Source: Lunatibacter salilacus (GTDB lineage Bacteria > Bacteroidota > Bacteroidia > Cytophagales > Cyclobacteriaceae). From it: DNA of 64,000 nucleotides. Below are positions 55,077 through 63,226 of the stretch, in pieces. Numbering within the stretch: the stretch's first letter is position 1; each line of letters begins with the position of its first letter. Made by a program: the position numbers and the translations under genes. The stretch is from positions 1 through 64,000 of the forward strand of contig NZ_VOLC01000025.1 in the NCBI RefSeq assembly GCF_009797935.1. The letters are read 5' to 3'. A model generated the notes under the pieces. That model did no database searches. It was given only the letters and a program-made list of their open reading frames with translations, and was not told where the DNA came from.

Positions 55077-56465
55077 ATGCATATCAAAAATTATCCCACA
55101 CCTTTACTGGGAATTATCTGCTTTATATCCATGACTGCCTGCGACACGCCACGCTACTGGACGGAAACCCAACTCACCTTTTCAGATCAAAACCATGAAC
55201 TGGACTATAACGAGAATTTTTCCCCGGACGACCAATGGATAGTCTACGATACTAGGCCAAATCCCGCTGGAATCGCCCTAAATACCAAGATAGAAAAAGT
55301 ACATGTATCCTCCAGAATCCAAGAAATTCTTTATCAGGTAAGCAACCCTACCCCTTTCGGTCCCGGAGTCGGCGCAGTCAGCTATCATCCGTTTCTTCCT
55401 CAGGTGGTGTTTATCCACGGATTGCAGCCGGCAAATGAAAAGCAGCCCTATGCGGCTCATAGACGCAGCGGCGTAATCCTAGACGAGCGCGATCCGGAGA
55501 CCCTGCATTATATGGATTCCAGAGATATTTATGACCCCTTTACACCTGGAGCCTTGCGTGGAGGAACCCACCGGCATCAATGGAGCGGAGATGGCGACTG
55601 GATGGGGTACACGTACAACGATGCATTGATGGTCGACCTAGAATCTAAAACAGGACAGAAAAATGATCTCCGAACTATAGGTGTATCCAAACGAATAGGC
55701 CCAAAAGTTCCCGTTAAACCAGACTCCTCAAATATCCAAGGGGAATGGTTTTCCGCATTGGTAGTCCCCGTCGTACCCAATCCCAAACCCGGAACCGATG
55801 AAATAAGTCGGGCGTATGAAGACTGGTGGGTGGGAAGCCAAGGTTACCGAAAACCGGACGATACCTACCAACGGGCTAGGGGATTTATTGGCGATTTGAT
55901 CACAGATGATGGGGCAAATATCTCGGAAGTTTTCGTGGTAGATATACCGGATGATATTCATATCCCGGGAAATGAAGGCCCTCTGGAAGGAACAGCGGAA
56001 ACCATGCCTGCACCACCTAAAGGAGTAACTATAAGGAGGATCACAAGAACGGAAAACAGAACCTATCCCGGTGTCTCCCCTAATCCCCGTCATTGGGTAA
56101 GTTCACCTGCGGATGGTTCTTATATTAGCTACTTGGCTAAAGACGACACCGGTATAGTACAGGTCTTTTTAGTATCACCTCTCGGTGGAGAGCCTATTCA
56201 GGCAACCCATCACGAAACGGACGTTCAAAGCATGGTTCGCTGGCATCCTACTTCTATCACGTTTGCGTATGTGACGGACAATAGCCTATTTACCGCGGAG
56301 GTTTCCTCCGAAGGAAAAGTATCAAACCCAACCCGAATTACAGAAAAGAAAGAAGAAGCACCTTTCGCCCATTGTTGGTCAAGAAACGGGGCCCAGATAG
56401 CATTTAACAGGTACGTTACAAACGGAAATGACAGGTTTATTCAAATATTCATTGCCAAGCCTTAA
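55077..56465 (+). CDS. DUF3748 TolB-like beta-propeller protein
   Basis: A 462-residue lipoprotein-type protein (signal ending ISMTAC, Cys22). The body matches DUF3748 (YidR-like): ETQLTFSDQNHELDYNENFS PDDQWIVYD, PFGPGVGAVSYHPFLPQVVF, GGTHRHQWSGDGDWMGYTYN, then RTYPGVSPNPRHWVSSPADG and HHETDVQSMVRWHPTSITFA. These WD40/TolB-like blades make a periplasmic propeller with no evident catalytic residues. Family members sit near sugar utilisation genes in some bacteria, but the function is not established. It converges with the SorB-like cytochrome gene, with a hairpin in the 42-bp gap. Confidence 0.85.
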   Translation: MHIKNYPTPLLGIICFISMTACDTPRYWTETQLTFSDQNHELDYNENFSPDDQWIVYDTRPNPAGIALNTKIEKVHVSSRIQEILYQVSNPTPFGPGVGAVSYHPFLPQVVFIHGLQPANEKQPYAAHRRSGVILDERDPETLHYMDSRDIYDPFTPGALRGGTHRHQWSGDGDWMGYTYNDALMVDLESKTGQKNDLRTIGVSKRIGPKVPVKPDSSNIQGEWFSALVVPVVPNPKPGTDEISRAYEDWWVGSQGYRKPDDTYQRARGFIGDLITDDGANISEVFVVDIPDDIHIPGNEGPLEGTAETMPAPPKGVTIRRITRTENRTYPGVSPNPRHWVSSPADGSYISYLAKDDTGIVQVFLVSPLGGEPIQATHHETDVQSMVRWHPTSITFAYVTDNSLFTAEVSSEGKVSNPTRITEKKEEAPFAHCWSRNGAQIAFNRYVTNGNDRFIQIFIAKP

Positions 56466-56480
56466 ACTGGTTGTTCAATA

Positions 56481-56503
56481 ATGGCAGATTAAAAATCTGC
56501 CAT
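56481..56503. terminator. bidirectional hairpin between convergent genes
   Basis: ATGGCAGAT (56481-56489) pairs with ATCTGCCAT (56495-56503). It lies in the 42-bp gap between convergent genes; U-runs are weak on both sides, so efficiency is uncertain. Confidence 0.5.
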
Positions 56504-56507
56504 GAGA

Positions 56508-56972
56508 TTATTTCTCCAACTCATACCATTCTATATCCTTTAGCGGCGCACGACGAAAATTACCGCTTCCCACTTCCTCCGGCGCATAATTTTTGGCCAG
56601 ATAGTCCAGTATGGTTTCTTCCTGCGTTCCTAAATCCCATAAATTTTGGGTTTCCTGCATCCATACAATCATTTTTTTCCATCCATCTCTATCAGCACGA
56701 TTTTGGGTAACCAGCTGTGCGGAATGGCAGGCAGTACAATGTGCGATTACCAGATTTAAACCTTCCCCATCCAACAGTCCTGTTTGTACATGAACGCCGT
56801 TTTCGATGCGATTTTCTATATCTTCTAGGGGAATCGGGGCATCAGCGGCAATAAAATCTACTTGCTCCTGTACAGCAGTATCATAAAAAAAATAGCCTAC
56901 TAAGACTAATATCAAAATACCCAGTCCCAGAATAATTGTATAATACCTTGTATTTAGACGTTCCCGCATCAA
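56508..56972 (-). CDS. membrane-anchored cytochrome c, SorB-like
   Basis: A 154-residue protein with a single N-terminal TM helix (about 10-29, YTIILGLGILILVLVGYFF) acting as anchor, and one haem-binding motif CTACH near residue 79 (LVIAHCTACHSAQLVTQNRA). A following WKKMIVWMQETQNLWDLG can supply the methionine ligand. It is encoded directly after the sulfite-dehydrogenase-like gene with no gap, so it is the likely electron acceptor (SorB-like) that passes electrons from molybdenum to the respiratory chain. The tail (PEEVGSGNFRRAPLKDIEWY) is polar. The partner relation is inferred from adjacency. Confidence 0.85.
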   Translation of the reverse strand: MMRERLNTRYYTIILGLGILILVLVGYFFYDTAVQEQVDFIAADAPIPLEDIENRIENGVHVQTGLLDGEGLNLVIAHCTACHSAQLVTQNRADRDGWKKMIVWMQETQNLWDLGTQEETILDYLAKNYAPEEVGSGNFRRAPLKDIEWYELEK

Positions 56973-58202
56973 TTAAGTGACTTTAATAGCTATTCGGTGA
57001 CAGGCATTATTTAGGTATCCCTTCGGGTTCCAGCCTGGCGTAAGCATGGGTTGACTCATACCGCTATCGTCTGTTGCCTTTACCCAAACTTCGTAATATC
57101 CCTTTTTAGGAAAGTCTACTTTAGCCTCAAAACCCTGCCAAGCATATTTGTTTTTGCCTCGCTCAAGCTGACAGGGTTTCCAAGTAGCCCCGAAATCAAT
57201 GGAATATTCAGTTTTAGTAATTCGGCTTTCACCCGTCCAGGCATGTCCACGAATTCCAAGTGTTGCATTTTCCTTGATCATCGCACCACTTTTGGGATAT
57301 GTGATAAGCGATTTAACGGGCATCTTTTCGATTATACACATGTTTTCGTTGGCTACCTCAGCCCCAGCTTCAACCGGATCACAGGGAATAGAATAAGACG
57401 GAGGCGCCATTTTTTCACCGTCATGCACTCTATCTCTTACAGATAAAGCAGTCAACCATTTCCCCGACACAGACGCAGGAAACCCAGAGGCGATTAAGCG
57501 CAGCGGGTGACCATGTACCAGTGGGATGTCCTTCCCATTCATCTGAAAAGCCACCAACGTTTCATCCTCACGTGCCTTGTCAATGGGAATACCCCGCGAA
57601 ATTGCCTCCTTATTCGCATCCCTACTTAGATGAAGATCGGCTGCATGGAAACCAACATAAACCGCGTTACTTTTGATCCCTACATCTGCCAGTATATCCT
57701 TAAGGCGTACTCCTGTCCATTCGGCACAGGAGACCGCACCCAATTCCCACTGATTTCCTTCTGTGGGTGGGTAAAATTCCGATCGGCCATTGCCTCCACA
57801 TTCCAAAACTAAATGATAGGTATGCCGGGGGAATTTTGTTTTCAACTCCTCAAGGGTATAGGTTTTCTCCTGATCTATGGCTTCCCCTTTGATAGTAAGG
57901 ATCCATTTGGCTACATCGATATTTTCCGGCACCAATCCGTTATTACGGATAAACATTTTATCAGCAGGAGTTATTTTGTCGTCAAGCAAGTGCGCTGGCG
58001 GTTCTACGTTCCATGGAAGATTGTTTCTAACGATTAGATCCTTGTGTTTCCCAAAGAGTTTTTGGGGGTCATTTTCCAAAGCTACCGGGAGATAACCTTT
58101 AGGAAGCGCAAATACAATATCCGTCCCCAACAGTGCTGCAAAGGAACCCAAGCTTGCCTTTTTAATGAAATTCCTTCTATCTGAAGGATCAAATGTGTTC
58201 AT
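56973..58202 (-). CDS. SorA-like sulfite dehydrogenase (molybdopterin)
   Basis: About 409 residues from the internal start MNTFDPSDRRNFIKKASLG, which begins a twin-arginine signal (RRNFIKK). The longer frame from 58289 adds an implausible hydrophobic stretch. The sulfite oxidase fold is clear: FIRNNGLVPENIDVAKWILT, HLVLECGGNGRSEFYPPTEG, the molybdenum-ligand cysteine in GAVSCAEWTGVRLKDIL (near residue 158), LVHGHPLRLIASGFPASVSG KW, and a C-terminal dimerisation domain (IRGHAWTGESRITKTEYSID; YEVWVKATDDSGMSQPMLTP GW). It oxidises sulfite to sulfate in the periplasm and gives electrons to the adjacent cytochrome. It could be a related oxidoreductase (e.g. MsrP-like), but the Mo-Cys region and the partner favour SorA. 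Confidence 0.85.
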   Translation of the reverse strand: MNTFDPSDRRNFIKKASLGSFAALLGTDIVFALPKGYLPVALENDPQKLFGKHKDLIVRNNLPWNVEPPAHLLDDKITPADKMFIRNNGLVPENIDVAKWILTIKGEAIDQEKTYTLEELKTKFPRHTYHLVLECGGNGRSEFYPPTEGNQWELGAVSCAEWTGVRLKDILADVGIKSNAVYVGFHAADLHLSRDANKEAISRGIPIDKAREDETLVAFQMNGKDIPLVHGHPLRLIASGFPASVSGKWLTALSVRDRVHDGEKMAPPSYSIPCDPVEAGAEVANENMCIIEKMPVKSLITYPKSGAMIKENATLGIRGHAWTGESRITKTEYSIDFGATWKPCQLERGKNKYAWQGFEAKVDFPKKGYYEVWVKATDDSGMSQPMLTPGWNPKGYLNNACHRIAIKVT

Positions 58203-58425
58203 ATTTTGAAAATCAATCTGTGTGTTCCAAGGTTGCCAAATTATCGGTTTTTTGGATACAAACCAAAAAAAGCACCATGGGTTTGCCATAATTCTATTCG
58301 GAAAGCCTCCTAATGAAACTATTTAAAACGGAGGAGATACTATCGAAAAAAGGTTTTCTTCCAGATAGGTAAAGTCAATATCTTTTAATTGGAAAAAAGA
58401 TTGGATTATACAAATTCAACGGACT

Positions 58426-59124
58426 TTAGAGAACATTGAAATAGGAATTTAATTCCTCAGTCATCCGGCTCTTATCCTCTAGATCCTTAATAATCAACCC
58501 TTTTTCCAATAACACTATACGGTCACAGATCTCTGTGACATGATTCAGGTCGTGGCTGGAAATCAGAAAGGTAACTTGGTTGGCTTCCTTCTCCTGCAAA
58601 ATCAACTTTTTTAGACGTATCTGGGAACTCGGGTCAAGGTTCTCAAAGGGTTCATCCAGCAATACCGCCTCGGGGTTTCCCAGCATAGCTGCAGCTATGC
58701 CTACTTTCTTTATATTACCCTTAGACAGATCGCGGATAAATTTTTTCTTACCCAATATTTCATCGTTGAATAAATCTCTAAACCGCTCCAAGTGTATATC
58801 AAGATCTTCCTTTGAAAGCCGGTATATCTTTCTCAAGGCCTGAAAGTATTCATCCGGAGTCAGGTAAGAAAGTAACATGTGTTCATCGAGAAAAGCCCCA
58901 ACTTTGGACTTCCAATTCTCTGAATGGCCCACATCCTCTCCGTCAACATACACATTTCCCTCTGTCGCACGTACTAAGTCCAACATGATCCGGAAAAAGG
59001 TGGTTTTTCCCGCCCCGTTATTCCCCACCAACCCAAAGCATTCAGACTTGGGTATAGTCAGGAAGGGAATGTCAAGTACAGTAGTGTCTTTATAGATTTT
59101 TTTAAGAGACTTTACTTCTATCAT
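58426..59124 (-). CDS. ABC transporter ATP-binding protein
   Basis: A 232-residue ABC ATPase. The Walker A motif is VGNNGAGKTT (about 34-42), the signature is LSKGNIKKVG (about 134-143), Walker B and D-loop are AVLLDEPFENLDPSS, and the switch histidine is in LISSHDLNHVTEI. It is of the simple one-domain type used with ABC-2/DUF5687 permeases for export or membrane remodelling. Its ATG overlaps the stop of the permease gene by four bases (ATGA), so they form a translationally coupled pair. The substrate is unknown. Length and motifs are complete. Confidence 0.95.
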   Translation of the reverse strand: MIEVKSLKKIYKDTTVLDIPFLTIPKSECFGLVGNNGAGKTTFFRIMLDLVRATEGNVYVDGEDVGHSENWKSKVGAFLDEHMLLSYLTPDEYFQALRKIYRLSKEDLDIHLERFRDLFNDEILGKKKFIRDLSKGNIKKVGIAAAMLGNPEAVLLDEPFENLDPSSQIRLKKLILQEKEANQVTFLISSHDLNHVTEICDRIVLLEKGLIIKDLEDKSRMTEELNSYFNVL

Positions 59125-60608
59125 AATTCTTGTCTAAACGAGGAGGAAATTTCATACCTGTTGTTGAGTACTTTTTGAACGGAGATATCGGACAGTTTGG
59201 GATAGGCAATCATGCCAAGCAACCCGATTACCCCCAAGGCAATCAACCCCGCATAGTCACCACCCAGATAAGCCACCGGCAAAAACACCACATAAGGTGC
59301 CGCCATCATGGGTATAATCATCAAAAACTGGGCGATGCCCACTCCTTCGTAATTGAACATAGCGCCCTTATTCAAATCCATGGGTTTTGGTTTCCAGAGT
59401 GCCAGGTATATGACCAAATGAACAGTTATGCCCATATTGAAGAGGAATGTGGCCAGGTGTATCCATAAAATATCCCATCCGAAATAAGCGTATGGAATAG
59501 ATAGTAGAAAACAAACTACTGATACCCCCGCGAACAGCAGGTACTTGCCCTTCACCAATGCTTCCAATCCCCGACGTTGATGTAGAAAGAAATCAAAACT
59601 GGCCGAGTTCCAGCTCAGAAAAAGCTGCCCATACTGCAACATAAATATCCCGGTGATAAACATGCCCACAAAGATGAAGAGATAGGAGAACCCATCCTGG
59701 GAAACATAGGCAGGGTTGACGTAGAAAATCAACCCATATAACAGAAAAAAAAAGCAGAGTGTTAGGTACGTGCGACTCTTCTTGTGGCGAAGAATCAGCT
59801 TCCACTCCAGATTGGCCATCTCTCCTGCCATTCCAAACTTAGATAAAAACCCCAAAGAAGCAGCTCCAGAATGAAAGGGATCTTCCTCCCCAATATCTTC
59901 CAAATAGGCATTTTGACGGTAAAAGGCAAAACACAGGAAATAGCTGCAGACCATCACCAACGCCAACAATACCACCGGCACCGCATGCTCCAGCGCAAAG
60001 GTAAAAACCGGCTCAAAAAAAGCTCCAATATCAAACCAACCGAAATAAGCAGAACCTGAACCCAAAAGAATAACAGCGAACAGAACCAAAATTACCACAA
60101 AACTATCTTCAAAGCGTTGCTTAAACCAAAGCATAAACCAATGGATGGACCAACTCGTCAGTAATACCGACCCCAACCAAACCCAAGAAGCTATTAAACC
60201 GTAACTAGGTGCTATTTCCAGATAAGCAAATGGACCAAATAGCAATAATGGAATAATGCTTAACGGAGAAATAAAAGAGGAAATCAGTAAATAATGAATA
60301 ATTCCAGATTTGGGGATAGGAAGGTGTAGGAAATTCTCGAGGGAAAATACAGGTAGTTGTTGGACGAAATAGCGATAGATAATCTCAAACAGGAAAAAAT
60401 AGATCAGGTAGGTATTGAGAAATTCCGCTGTGTTTTTGGGGGAGAAAAACTCCTCAATAATGTACTTCATTCCAATGCCGATCAGCAACAGATAACCCAT
60501 CAACAACAAGGCCATAAACCCAAGAAATATACCGATGGCCAGACTCCGGGCAAAAGAGGTGGAGCGGCTTCGCTTCAATATTTCAAGTTGGATAAAGGTT
60601 TTGATCAT
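59121..60608 (-). CDS. DUF5687-type ABC permease
   Basis: A 495-residue membrane protein with about 12 predicted helices (FARSLAIGIFLGFMALLLMG; GLIASWVWLGSVLLTSWSIHW; VILVLFAVILLGSGSAYFGW; SYLFIFVGMFITGIFMLQYG and others). The opening MIKTFIQLEILKRSRSTSFA and the overall length fit the DUF5687 family of Bacteroidota, which pair with single-domain ATPases. It would form the membrane part of an ABC-2-like exporter. The ATP-binding gene overlaps its 3' end. Substrate unknown. It appears to be the first gene of the two-gene operon, with a 790-bp gap upstream. Confidence 0.9.
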   Translation of the reverse strand: MIKTFIQLEILKRSRSTSFARSLAIGIFLGFMALLLMGYLLLIGIGMKYIIEEFFSPKNTAEFLNTYLIYFFLFEIIYRYFVQQLPVFSLENFLHLPIPKSGIIHYLLISSFISPLSIIPLLLFGPFAYLEIAPSYGLIASWVWLGSVLLTSWSIHWFMLWFKQRFEDSFVVILVLFAVILLGSGSAYFGWFDIGAFFEPVFTFALEHAVPVVLLALVMVCSYFLCFAFYRQNAYLEDIGEEDPFHSGAASLGFLSKFGMAGEMANLEWKLILRHKKSRTYLTLCFFFLLYGLIFYVNPAYVSQDGFSYLFIFVGMFITGIFMLQYGQLFLSWNSASFDFFLHQRRGLEALVKGKYLLFAGVSVVCFLLSIPYAYFGWDILWIHLATFLFNMGITVHLVIYLALWKPKPMDLNKGAMFNYEGVGIAQFLMIIPMMAAPYVVFLPVAYLGGDYAGLIALGVIGLLGMIAYPKLSDISVQKVLNNRYEISSSFRQEL

Positions 60609-61396
60609 TAGGGCTATCTAAGGGATTGTCAAATATATTCTCTTTAAGAATTATCTGAAAAATAAGAAAAAATTCCCAACATCCCTTGGAAAGGTGGTAT
60701 TTGTGTACGTTATTTTATTATTGGAAGGATATGTACCAATAGTATCGAATGGAACCACGGCTGACAGCTGCCAACCGTAGCACATAAAAAAGTTAAAGCA
60801 ACAATTAATTCCTAATGGGCAAAACAAACCTAATTTGTTCAGTTTAAATAAAACCTAAAATCCGCGGGACATTCCTGTAACTAGGTAATCCTTTTGAAAA
60901 AAACCTTCCAGGTTGCAATCAAAAAATTTGAACAACTAGTTGATTATCAATAAACCTGAAAGGTTTACGCATTAATGTAAAATACTATTTGGAAGTCAGT
61001 GGAAAATTATACCCCAATCCCCCAATTCGCACCTATATACCAGTATAGCTTCCGCCTTGCAGATTTTGGCGTTAAGAAATCCGGGCAGTGCGGCGGCAAA
61101 GGCAGAGGCATGTTTGACGAAGTTTTTGGTACTAAAAGTGTTTAGGATAAATTCTATTTTTGACCTGCAGCAAAAAAGTAACAAGGTATAACAATGTCGT
61201 AACTGCTCTAAACCTCCGCAAAAGATGTGAACTAAAGAAAAATCAATAATAGAGTCTAGTTGAACGGCAATAGTTGGATTTAAATAAATGATGGATAACG
61301 GAGGAATTTCACTTGAAAAAAAAAGCATCGATGTGGTACGCAGATTTTGTATATTTGAGAAGTGCCTATTTCTATAGATTTTTATAAATTTACACC
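60609..61396. other. intergenic region with palindromes and an unassigned minus-strand ORF
   Basis: This 790-bp gap contains two AACCT-x3-AGGTT palindromes near 60902-60966 and a minus-strand open frame at 60996-61403 that overlaps the start of the GNAT gene. The frame's sequence (…FVKHASAFAAALPGFLNAKI…) has an unusual composition and no clear family, so it is not called as a gene. Confidence 0.5.
60902..60966. repeat. paired palindromes AACCT-TCC-AGGTT and AAACCT-GAA-AGGTTT
   Basis: Two short palindromes 38 bp apart (60902-60914 and 60952-60966) are also complementary to each other at 12 of 13 positions. They can form either two small hairpins or one long one. Such paired palindromes are typical of intergenic repeats. 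Confidence 0.55.
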
Positions 61397-62278
61397 ATGT
61401 CAAATTCAGTACCTCCCAAACTACCTATCCGTTTACGCACCATGTGTCCCGAGGACTTGGAAGCAGCCATGGAATTAAAAAATGCCGAAGGCTGGAACCA
61501 AACGATTTTCGATTGGGAACTTTTCATGGAAAACAGCCCGGAATCATGTCTTGTTGCAACATACCGAGATAAGGTAATCGGTACCGTGACTGGGATAAAT
61601 TACGAAAACAAAGTGGCTTGGATAGGAATGATGCTTGTGAACCAAGCCTACCGTGGACAAGGTGTCAGTAAGATGTTGATGACGGCGGTTATCCAAAGCC
61701 TCGAAGCTGCCTCCTCCATCAAGTTGGATGCTACACCAGCTGGCTATCCGGTTTATGATAAACTCGGGTTCAAGCAGGAATATGCTTTAATTCGGATGAC
61801 CACCGACAAATTTACACCCTCTCTGATCTTTGAAGAAAATTCCGCTAATGTCATTCCCCTTACATCCGAGAATCTTTTTGAAATATTTCCAATGGACAAA
61901 GGAGCTTTCGGTTCAGACCGGAAGCTAGTTCTCATACATGCCCAGCGCCAGCAACCCGATTTGGCCTGTATGTATAAGGAGGATGGGAATGTAAAAGGAT
62001 TCCTTTTGGCACGAAGTGGGACCAGATATTTGCACATTGGCCCATTGGTGGCGACTGACGCACAAGTGGCAAAAACTTTACTTAGTTTTGCATGTATTCG
62101 GACAAGGGATGTACCTTTGGTATTGGATTCGTCTGTTTCAAACTCCCATTGGGTGTCTTGGCTCGAATCTTGTGGTTTCAAAAAGCAGCGTGACTTATAC
62201 CGCATGTATTTGAAATCCAACTCACATCCAGGCAAACCTGAACAGTGCTTTCTCGTGGCAGGTCCGGAATTGGGTTAA
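61397..62278 (+). CDS. tandem GNAT acetyltransferase
   Basis: A 293-residue cytosolic protein with two GNAT domains. The N-terminal one (about 10-140) has the acetyl-CoA motif NQAYRGQGVSKMLMTAVIQ and ends GYPVYDKLGFKQEYALIRM. The C-terminal one (about 150-285) fits the Acetyltransf_18 type (KLVLIHAQRQQPDLACMYKE; LHIGPLVATDAQVAKTLLSF; WLESCGFKKQRDLYRMYL). It acetylates an unknown small molecule or protein. The start at 61397 follows an AT-rich leader. It is 28 bp upstream of the DUF481-like gene on the same strand, so they may be co-transcribed. Confidence 0.88.
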   Translation: MSNSVPPKLPIRLRTMCPEDLEAAMELKNAEGWNQTIFDWELFMENSPESCLVATYRDKVIGTVTGINYENKVAWIGMMLVNQAYRGQGVSKMLMTAVIQSLEAASSIKLDATPAGYPVYDKLGFKQEYALIRMTTDKFTPSLIFEENSANVIPLTSENLFEIFPMDKGAFGSDRKLVLIHAQRQQPDLACMYKEDGNVKGFLLARSGTRYLHIGPLVATDAQVAKTLLSFACIRTRDVPLVLDSSVSNSHWVSWLESCGFKKQRDLYRMYLKSNSHPGKPEQCFLVAGPELG

Positions 62279-62305
62279 GCCAATCGAATCCTTCTGAATA
62301 ATTTC

Positions 62306-63136
62306 TTGAATCTAAAATTAACAGGTTTGCACATCAAATACCCTCCGTTGCTAATTTTCCTTTTCCTTTTTTTCCTTGCTTTTGCCTTCAGCAGCGAAGC
62401 GCAGATCCTCAACATAGAGAGGCTGCGGATGGAAAAGGATACGGCAAAACATTTCCAGTTCAAGACGACATTCGGGTTAAATGTATTTAACCGCAGTGCC
62501 GGTATTGAAGATCCGGTCAATTTGTTCGGATACAATCTGGATGTAAACGCCATTTATTATCCAAAACGGCATGCCTATGTATTCGTTTCCAATTTTGATT
62601 ACCTCCGAATCAACGAATCGGATTTTCTAAACTTTGGATTTGTCCACGGGCGGGTCAATTTCAACCGGGAAAACAAAGTCAATTACGAAACCTACCTACA
62701 ATATTCCTTTGATAATTTCCGGGGCCTTGATCCCAGGCTACTGGCGGGAGGATCTGTTCGGATCAACATGGTCAAAAATGACCGTGTAGACTTCATATTA
62801 GGCCTGGGAGGACTGCAGGAATGGGAAACATGGCAGCATCCCTACACCGAGGAGGTCGTTCAGGTCAGTCTAATAAAAAGCTCCAATTACCTGTCGCTGA
62901 GAGCTACTTTAAATGACTATGTGGATGTCAACTTGGTCAACTATTATCAGGTGGGCTATGATAGGGACATTTCAGATTTCCGACAAAGGATCAACAGCTC
63001 TACCATCATCAACACCAAAATCACGGAACGATTTTCTTTGACTAATAGCTTTGATATAAGTTATGAGAACCGACCCATTGTACCAGTGACCAATGTGATC
63101 TTTGCTTTTAGGACCGGTCTATCACTCAATTTTTAA
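62306..63136 (+). CDS. DUF481-like outer-membrane beta-barrel protein
   Basis: A 276-residue protein. The start at 62306 is TTG; the next ATG (at 62429) would remove the signal peptide (LLIFLFLFFLAFAFSSEAQI). The rest is made of alternating strands with a C-terminal aromatic residue (TGLSLNF), as in outer-membrane barrels, and resembles DUF481 (YdiY-like) proteins, with VFVSNFDYLRINESDFLNFG and YDRDISDFRQRINSSTIINT. It may be a small channel or salt-induced outer-membrane protein; the function is unknown. Convergence with dnaX is not seen; dnaX follows on the same strand after 90 bp. Confidence 0.75.
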   Translation: MNLKLTGLHIKYPPLLIFLFLFFLAFAFSSEAQILNIERLRMEKDTAKHFQFKTTFGLNVFNRSAGIEDPVNLFGYNLDVNAIYYPKRHAYVFVSNFDYLRINESDFLNFGFVHGRVNFNRENKVNYETYLQYSFDNFRGLDPRLLAGGSVRINMVKNDRVDFILGLGGLQEWETWQHPYTEEVVQVSLIKSSNYLSLRATLNDYVDVNLVNYYQVGYDRDISDFRQRINSSTIINTKITERFSLTNSFDISYENRPIVPVTNVIFAFRTGLSLNF

Positions 63137-63226
63137 GCGGCATACAATCAGGACAATAACCGCCTCTCCGATCTAAATTCATTGCCGGAGGGAAGCGGAT
63201 TTGAATTAATTTTATAACTTGCGGTG

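Noticed and set aside
60996-61403. Minus-strand 135-codon ORF as a gene
   Set aside because: It overlaps the GNAT start, has odd composition with many cysteines and phenylalanines, no domain and no plausible start context.
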